From Ignavibacteriaceae bacterium (GTDB lineage Bacteria; Bacteroidota; Ignavibacteria; Ignavibacteriales; Ignavibacteriaceae), in NCBI GenBank assembly GCA_023229425.1, contig JALNZG010000008.1, forward strand, positions 1 through 64,000: a stretch of 64,000 bases of DNA, given 5' to 3'. The position numbers were made by a program, and so were the translations under genes. Position 1 is the stretch's first letter, and every line of letters begins with the position of its first letter. The notes under the pieces were generated by a model. The model saw only the letters and a list, made by a program, of their open reading frames with translations. It did not search any database and was not told the DNA's origin. Below, in pieces: positions 58,490-64,000 of this stretch.

Positions 58490-60331
58490 TTGTTCAGCTT
58501 AGAAAAAATTAGAAATATAGCTATTATTGCTCACGTTGATCACGGTAAAACAACCCTTGTAGATTTTATTCTTCGACAAACCGGTGCTTGGAGAGAAAAT
58601 CAACAAGTCGAAAAAAGAATTATGGATTCCAACGACCTCGAACGGGAACGGGGAATTACAATTCTTGCAAAAAACTTGAGCGTTTTCTACAAAGATTATA
58701 AAATTAATATAATTGATACTCCGGGACACGCTGATTTTGGCGGTGAAGTTGAACGAACTTTATTAATGGTTGATGGCGTTCTTCTTTTAGTTGATGCGGC
58801 TGAAGGTCCGCTTCCGCAAACAAAATTCGTGTTAAAAAAATCGTTGGAGTTGGGCATAAAACCAATCGTAGTGATAAATAAAATTGATAGAAAAGATGCC
58901 CGTCCCAACGAAGTGCTTGATGAAATTTTCGATTTATTTGTAGCGCTTGGCGCAACGGATGAACAGCTTGACTTCCCTTACGTTTATGCTATTGCTAAAC
59001 AAGGAATTGCCAAAGTTCATCTTGAAGATGAAAGCGAGAATCTCTCTCCTTTACTTGATCTAATAATCTCAAGAACCCCTATTCCGGAAGCCAACCCTGA
59101 TCTGCCGTTTCAAATGCTGATCTCGGCAATTGATTATAACGATTATTTGGGTAGAATAGGAATTGGAAAGATTCATCACGGCAAAGTTGCTGTAGGAGAT
59201 CAAGTTCTTTTAATTACTCATGAAGATGAGAGATGTGAAGCAAAAATCTCTAAACTATACGCTTATGAAAATATAAAAAGAGTTGAGATTAAAGAAGCTT
59301 CAGCCGGGGATATTGTTGCTGTCGCCGGTATTGAAGATATAAATATCAGTGATACATTAACGGATAAACGGGTACCGGAAAAACTTCCGTCGCTTGCCAT
59401 CGAAGAACCAAGAATAACGATGAACTTTGTGGTGAACAATTCTCCTTTTGCAGGAATTGACGGGAAGTATGTTACTACCAGAAATCTTTTTGAGAGGCTT
59501 GCAAAAGAGTTGAAAATAAATGTAAGTCTTCGCGTTGAAATAACTGATTCCGCCGATGTTTTTAAAGTGAGTGGAAGAGGCGAGCTTCATCTTGCAATTC
59601 TTATTGAAAATATGCGGAGAGAAAGTTATGAATTACAAGTGAGCAAACCACAGGTAATTATGAAACGAATTTTAGATGTAGTTTCAGAACCGATTGAACA
59701 CGTTATCATTGATGTTCCTGAAGAGTATGTCGGAACGGTAATTGAGAAAATGGGGAAAAGAAAAGGTGAAATGAAAAACATGCTCACCTTTAATCAAAAT
59801 ACTCGTTTGGAATTCTTTGTACCTTCACGCGGATTAATAGGATACAGATCTGAATTTATAAATGATACGAGAGGAACCGGAATACTCCATCATAATTTTC
59901 ACGCTTATGAACCGTTTAAAGGCGATATAATTCAGCGTCAGCGCGGAGCCTTGGTTGCCATGGAAGCCGGTATTGCCTCTGCTTATGCAATGTGGAAACT
60001 GCAGGAGCGGGCAGTCTTTTTTATTGATCCCGGAACAAAGGTTTATGAAGGAATGGTTGTCGGAGAAAATTCACGAAGTAATGATATGGGTGTGAATGTA
60101 ACAAAGACAAAACAACTTTCGAACATGCGGTCATCGGGTGCAGACGAAGCTATCCGCCTTGAACCGCCTCTTATTCATACGCTCGAACAAGCGATTGAAT
60201 GGATAACTGATGATGAATACGTTGAAGTAACTCCAACGGCAATTCGTATCAGGAAAAAATATTTAACCGACCTACATCGAAAAAATGCCCGGTTAGCTGC
60301 AAAAAAAGCTGATGAAAAAGCTTCGGAATAA
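58490..60331 (+). CDS. typA: Ribosome-associated GTPase TypA/BipA
   Basis: This 613-aa translational GTPase has the G1 loop AHVDHGKTTL (13-22), the switch RERGITIL and DTPGHADF, and NKIDRKDA. The C-terminal TypA-specific part includes PSRGLIGYRSEFINDTRGTG and the long GENSRSNDMGVNVTKTKQL region. It binds ribosomes under stress and assists assembly. The start is TTG at 58490 (LFSLEKIRNIAI), preceded by AAGAGG; no better ATG is in frame. Confidence 0.96.
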   Translation: MFSLEKIRNIAIIAHVDHGKTTLVDFILRQTGAWRENQQVEKRIMDSNDLERERGITILAKNLSVFYKDYKINIIDTPGHADFGGEVERTLLMVDGVLLLVDAAEGPLPQTKFVLKKSLELGIKPIVVINKIDRKDARPNEVLDEIFDLFVALGATDEQLDFPYVYAIAKQGIAKVHLEDESENLSPLLDLIISRTPIPEANPDLPFQMLISAIDYNDYLGRIGIGKIHHGKVAVGDQVLLITHEDERCEAKISKLYAYENIKRVEIKEASAGDIVAVAGIEDINISDTLTDKRVPEKLPSLAIEEPRITMNFVVNNSPFAGIDGKYVTTRNLFERLAKELKINVSLRVEITDSADVFKVSGRGELHLAILIENMRRESYELQVSKPQVIMKRILDVVSEPIEHVIIDVPEEYVGTVIEKMGKRKGEMKNMLTFNQNTRLEFFVPSRGLIGYRSEFINDTRGTGILHHNFHAYEPFKGDIIQRQRGALVAMEAGIASAYAMWKLQERAVFFIDPGTKVYEGMVVGENSRSNDMGVNVTKTKQLSNMRSSGADEAIRLEPPLIHTLEQAIEWITDDEYVEVTPTAIRIRKKYLTDLHRKNARLAAKKADEKASE

Positions 60332-60365
60332 TTATCGTAATTAGGTTTTATTGGTAAAGATGAAG

Positions 60366-60767
60366 TTATCTTTCTTCATCTTCACCAATAAGGCAAACAT
60401 CGCAGGTGCAAGATTCATATATTTCATCATATCCGTAATCAATTACCAATTCTTCACCGGATTTAATATCAGTACTTGCAACAAGCCAAAGCGACTCATC
60501 ATCACGTTCTTGCACTTCGCAATTGTATGAACAACTGTGATTAATGTATTTTATTTTTTCGGTATTTGATACATCAATATAATTATCACCGTTCCAAAAA
60601 ATATAAACATTATTTTCATCTTCTTCGCGGCGGACACATTCGGTTTCAGAAATAACTTCCCCTCTGATCACCATAATTTCTAGTTCAGCTTTTACATCTA
60701 CTGAAGTAAAAATTCCAAATCCGTGAATTCCTGATTCTTTTACAAACAAATCTTTTTCAAAAGCCAT
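60366..60767 (-). CDS. SET-domain protein
   Basis: This 133-aa protein is a compact SET lysine-methyltransferase domain: VKESGIHGFGIFTSVDVK near the N terminus, KYINHSCSYNCEV (the NHSC S-adenosylmethionine site) and GEELVIDYGYDE (the catalytic Tyr region), ending in CTCDVC, a post-SET zinc site. Everything needed for methylation is present. SET proteins are common in eukaryotes and scattered in bacteria, so transfer is possible, but composition is not unlike the neighbours. It follows the unknown exported protein by 2 nt and probably shares its transcript. Substrate unknown. Confidence 0.85.
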   Translation of the reverse strand: MAFEKDLFVKESGIHGFGIFTSVDVKAELEIMVIRGEVISETECVRREEDENNVYIFWNGDNYIDVSNTEKIKYINHSCSYNCEVQERDDESLWLVASTDIKSGEELVIDYGYDEIYESCTCDVCLIGEDEER

Positions 60768-60769
60768 AA

Positions 60770-61219
60770 TTATTTAAGTGATTCCTTTAGTTTTCTCAAC
60801 CTAAGTAGTTCATCAATTACTTTTTGCATAAACGAATTTTCCATGATCGGGAAAATGAATTTATACTCTTCGGTTATACTGTTCGTATTGTATTGAAAAC
60901 TTTTTATTAATTGATTGGAAGGATCATAATAGAGTACTTTTTTAATTCCGTATTTATATGATTGCAGATCAACGATATAAAGAGTTTTTGTCCTCATGAT
61001 ATTGTCGGATATCCCTTCAAGAGAAAGTGTAGGGCGGTGCATTTCTAAAATCCAGATATCAAAAGCAGGATTGTTGATAGTATCAAGCTGAGAACGGTCG
61101 TACCAGATTCGCTGAGCATCGTTTATTATTAGCGGTTTCCAATTGTGATTTTCATTTTGTCCGTTTGAAAACCTTACCGTAATAAATAATAAAATGAAAA
61201 GTAAAAAATATTTTTGCAT
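60770..61219 (-). CDS. Unknown exported protein
   Basis: This 149-aa protein has a signal peptide (about 1-20, ending RFSNG). The mature part is beta-rich (WKPLIINDAQRIWYDRSQLD, TLYIVDLQSYKYGIKKVLYY, SFQYNTNSITEEYKFIFPI), ending with a C-terminal helix (FMQKVIDELLRLRKLKES). The pattern resembles surface-adhesin-like small periplasmic proteins that measure WYD residues, but I do not assign a family. It is followed by a SET-domain gene 2 nt away. Confidence 0.65.
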   Translation of the reverse strand: MQKYFLLFILLFITVRFSNGQNENHNWKPLIINDAQRIWYDRSQLDTINNPAFDIWILEMHRPTLSLEGISDNIMRTKTLYIVDLQSYKYGIKKVLYYDPSNQLIKSFQYNTNSITEEYKFIFPIMENSFMQKVIDELLRLRKLKESLK

Positions 61220-61494
61220 GAGTAATTTAATCTGTCTTTTTTTGAATATTTAAATTTAAACAATAGTATTAATCTGCTCTAAAAACTTAATAATATTGAA
61301 TGCTATAATATCAATTAATCACTTTTAACACAAATTTCTCTTTATAAAAGAGAATTCAAGACATTCCAGTTGAATTACCGCGCAGAAGATTTTTGTGCCG
61401 AAGAGTCATAGCTCATTCCTAATGTTTGGAAAATGTATTACCTTTGTCCTCCAAAATTTAAGAAACCGGCGTATTGTTAAGAAAGGTGTTGTTA

Positions 61495-62973
61495 ATGGAA
61501 GTTTGTACTCGTTCTCTTTTTAGAAATGTGGGGATTATTTTCATATTTATTTTTCTATCCGTCAATAACCTTGCGCAAAGCGCATCCTCCGGGAGAGGAG
61601 AGGTTTTCTCAGTTCAAACAAGTAAGATGGAAACGGAAGTTTCGCAAATCGCCGGAACAAATGATTATTACACATCAACTTATAAATTATACGGAACTGC
61701 ACTTCGGACTGCGCTCCATAATCTAATTAAAGGGCATACTGTTGTTAGTTATTCCTCATTGTGGACTCACTTACAGACTACCGATAAAAAAACGAACGGA
61801 AAAGTTTGGGATATGTATTCTGATATTCCGGGTGGAACACCCCCGTATGAATTTACCTTTATTTCTGATCAATGCGGAAGTTACAGCGTTGAAGGTGATT
61901 GTTACAATAGAGAACATTCATGGCCTCAAAGTTGGTTTAATGAAGTATCGCCACCGGTTTCTGATATGTTTCATCTTTTCCCGACCGATGGAAAAGTGAA
62001 TGGATATAGAAGTAATTATAACTACGGAAACGTTTCTGCTCCAACTTGGACTTCTAAAAACGGAAGCAAGCTAGGATCAAATACTTTTCCCGGATATGTT
62101 GGAACTGTATTTGAACCGATTGATGCTTATAAAGGTGATTTAGCACGCGGGCATATGTATATGTCGGTAAGATATTATTTAGAAGACAGCGGTTGGTCTT
62201 CTAGCAATGGAACAAATAAAGCCGAACTTCTTTCCTGGTATGCAAATCTTTTGTATTCGTGGAGCATATTGGATACGGTTAGCACAAAAGAAATAAACCG
62301 AAACAACGCAGTTTTTGCGATTCAGAAAAACAGAAATCCTTTTATTGATCATCCGGAATATGCTGCGGAAATTTGGAAAACGACGATGGCACCTTCAATT
62401 GTTTCTGTGTCTGACATGAATTCATCCTCAATACTTATTGATTTTTCACGGTATCTTGATTCAACCGTAACAGTAAACACACAAAATTTTAGTTTGGATC
62501 ATTCGATAGGTAACCCAACAAGCATTGAGTGGGGAGTGAATGGTGATGTTTCTAAAATATTCATCAAAGTTCCGGCACTTGCAACCGGGACAACTTATTC
62601 AATTCAATTAAAAAATTTGAAAAGTATTAATAACGTAGCGATGAACGATACGGTTATTACTTTTAAAACATCTGGAATATCCGGAATTAATGATATGCAA
62701 GAAATGCCGCAAGGATTTGTATTGCAACAGAACTATCCGAATCCATTTAACCCGAGTACAATCATCAGTTGGCAGTTGGCAGTCGGAAGTCACGCAACTT
62801 TAAAAGTTTATGATGTGCTTGGAAATGAAGTTGCGGGACTTGTAAATAATTGGTTGGAAGCGGGAACATATAGAGTAGCATTCAATGCTTCATCGCTCTC
62901 AAGCGGAATATATTTTTACAAATTAAGCGCCGGGGACAAATCGTTTACGAAAAAACTAATTCTTATTAGGTAA
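61495..62973 (+). CDS. Secreted endonuclease I with T9SS sorting domain
   Basis: This 492-aa protein is the second endonuclease I in the window. It has a signal peptide (about 1-28, ending VNNLAQ). The nuclease domain contains REHSWPQSWF and then DMFHLFPTDGKVNGYRSN, in which the His of FHLFP matches the catalytic residue of the family. A middle Ig-like region (SMAPSIVSVSDMNSSSILID) precedes the sorting domain (QQNYPNPFNPSTIISW to KKLILIR). It has its own signal peptide and is not a close copy of the nuclease at 12847. The ATG at 61495 is preceded by GAAAGG; an in-frame TTG at 61474 is less likely. The following gene starts 5 nt later. Confidence 0.9.
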   Translation: MEVCTRSLFRNVGIIFIFIFLSVNNLAQSASSGRGEVFSVQTSKMETEVSQIAGTNDYYTSTYKLYGTALRTALHNLIKGHTVVSYSSLWTHLQTTDKKTNGKVWDMYSDIPGGTPPYEFTFISDQCGSYSVEGDCYNREHSWPQSWFNEVSPPVSDMFHLFPTDGKVNGYRSNYNYGNVSAPTWTSKNGSKLGSNTFPGYVGTVFEPIDAYKGDLARGHMYMSVRYYLEDSGWSSSNGTNKAELLSWYANLLYSWSILDTVSTKEINRNNAVFAIQKNRNPFIDHPEYAAEIWKTTMAPSIVSVSDMNSSSILIDFSRYLDSTVTVNTQNFSLDHSIGNPTSIEWGVNGDVSKIFIKVPALATGTTYSIQLKNLKSINNVAMNDTVITFKTSGISGINDMQEMPQGFVLQQNYPNPFNPSTIISWQLAVGSHATLKVYDVLGNEVAGLVNNWLEAGTYRVAFNASSLSSGIYFYKLSAGDKSFTKKLILIR

Positions 62974-62977
62974 CACC

Positions 62978-64000
62978 ATGAGAACAAAAATAATTGCTTC
63001 GATTATCTTTTGTTCGATATTTTTAACGAGCGTATCATGTCAACTTAAAAGTGACTACAATTCCGTTTATGATTCGCTTACATATAAAGGTTTTACACGT
63101 ACGTATCTTTTTCACGTTCCACCGGGATATGCAAACACGAAACCAACTTCTTTGATTATAGCTTTGCACGGCGGATTCGGCAGCGCAGTAAATATCGAGA
63201 ACCAATCTCAGCTAAGCATTAAATCCGATGAAGCAGATTTTATTGTTGTCTATCCGGAAGGTGTTAAAGTACTCGGGATTAGAACCTGGAATGCCGGCGG
63301 ATGCTGTGGAGCGGCTGAATCGTTTAATATTGATGATGTCGGTTTCATTGATACACTCATCGAAAAACTTTCTACCGAATATAATATTGACCAAAAAAGG
63401 ATTTTTGCCACGGGAATTTCAAACGGTGGCATGATGTGCTACCGGCTTGCAAGTGATCTCGCAAATAAAATTGCAGCGGTTGCCCCAGTTGCCGCAACGA
63501 TGGTAATTAAAACTACAGTCAATGCTTCACTCGCGGTTCCAATAATTCATTTTCATTCTTTCAATGATACCAATGTTCCTTACACCGGCGGAATTGGAAG
63601 TGGTGTAAGCGATCATTACAATCCTCCACTCGATTCTGTTTTTAACGTATGGATGAATGTTAACGGCTGCCTCAAAAAAGATACGATTCAAAACGATCAG
63701 GATTATTTACATGTTAAATGGAGTAACTGTATCAACAATTCGGAGATACATTTTTATATGACGCACGATGGCGGGCATTCATGGCCCGGTGGTGTTAAAT
63801 ATTTGCCGGGAGACGAACCATCTAAAGTTATTAACGCCAATGATCTGATGTGGGAGTTTTTTCAAGCACACCCAATGCCCAATAGTACTTCTGCCGTTGA
63901 CGAAAATAACAATAAGATCCCAAATAAATTTCAGCTCTTTCAGAACTATCCTAATCCATTTAATCCAGTAACGGAAATCAGTTGGCAGTTGGCAGACGGC
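62978..64000 (+). CDS. PHB-depolymerase/feruloyl-esterase-like protein with T9SS sorting domain (3' cut)
   Basis: The frame is open to the window end (341 codons seen). It has a lipoprotein-like signal (LTSVSCQ, C21). The alpha/beta-hydrolase part has LIIALHGGFGSAVN (oxyanion region), FIVVYPEG, then WNAGGCCGAAE, the nucleophile in GISNGGMMCYRLA (G-x-S-x-G), and THDGGHSWPGG, in which the His closes the triad. This is the LpqC/esterase-PHB depolymerase group. The C-terminal part begins a sorting domain (QLFQNYPNPFNPVTEISWQL), so it is T9SS cargo. The WQLADG segment at the window end is repeat-derived text. Confidence 0.88.
   Translation, partial: MRTKIIASIIFCSIFLTSVSCQLKSDYNSVYDSLTYKGFTRTYLFHVPPGYANTKPTSLIIALHGGFGSAVNIENQSQLSIKSDEADFIVVYPEGVKVLGIRTWNAGGCCGAAESFNIDDVGFIDTLIEKLSTEYNIDQKRIFATGISNGGMMCYRLASDLANKIAAVAPVAATMVIKTTVNASLAVPIIHFHSFNDTNVPYTGGIGSGVSDHYNPPLDSVFNVWMNVNGCLKKDTIQNDQDYLHVKWSNCINNSEIHFYMTHDGGHSWPGGVKYLPGDEPSKVINANDLMWEFFQAHPMPNSTSAVDENNNKIPNKFQLFQNYPNPFNPVTEISWQLADG

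Overview
The window is a 64 kb piece of an AT-rich chromosome from a member of the Bacteroidota/FCB group, most probably Ignavibacteria (Ignavibacterium/Melioribacter-like). The main evidence is six secreted proteins and one fragment that end in a type IX secretion (T9SS) sorting domain, most of them with the QNYPNPFNP form common in that class. A porV gene for the T9SS outer-membrane shuttle is present, and promoters match the Bacteroidota pattern (TTTG, about 19-20 bp, TAnnTTTG). Two tRNA genes lack an encoded CCA, and a small SRP RNA is present. The lineage is an inference from these traits; no rRNA lies in the window.

Layout. 1-8.1 kb: porV, an M6-like secreted protein whose HExxH is replaced, a gluzincin/beta-propeller/beta-barrel protein and a DUF5683 protein. 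8.1-15.8 kb: a repeat-rich accessory region. It holds three tandem coiled-coil paralogues built of 11-residue repeats, a DUF6883/DUF4926 pair, two T9SS-sorted proteins (one an endonuclease I), a DUF559 endonuclease bracketed by palindromes, a toxin-antitoxin pair with a frameshifted PIN toxin, and an orphan sorting-domain fragment. 15.8-30.1 kb: housekeeping genes (two ABC-F ATPases, a DUF4920 protein, a PepSY-TM protein, a lipoprotein peroxiredoxin, an M24 peptidase, two glycosyltransferases, a serine hydrolase, clpP, tig, tRNA-Leu). 30.3-37.8 kb: a same-strand run of PP2C phosphatase, Ser/Thr kinase with a YCF48 sensor, murA, a membrane gluzincin and a CCA-adding-type enzyme. 37.9-40.2 kb: a small accessory patch (unknown gene, HNH nuclease, higBA-like toxin-antitoxin). 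40.3-45.2 kb: an RND efflux permease and its adaptor, separated by a REP-associated IS200-type transposase with mirrored palindromes. 45.4-64 kb: a YCF48 lipoprotein, a secreted GH13 amylase, a CNNM/CBS protein, tRNA-Ala, an orphan DNA methyltransferase, SRP RNA, sixA, uvrC, glgC, ychF, typA, a SET-domain protein, a second secreted endonuclease I and a secreted PHB-depolymerase-like esterase running off the end.

Common themes. One is T9SS export of degradative enzymes (nucleases, amylase, esterase), which suggests scavenging of polymers. The other is an unusually dense set of dispersed short repeats: palindromes, hairpins and promoter-bearing units. These sit between genes, inside a terminator loop, and repeatedly in frame at fixed sites inside the T9SS-sorted proteins. 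The best candidates for something new are the in-frame repeat-insertion hotspots, the DUF559 gene embedded in the same palindrome family, and the repeated promoter plus shared leader ahead of the coiled-coil cluster.
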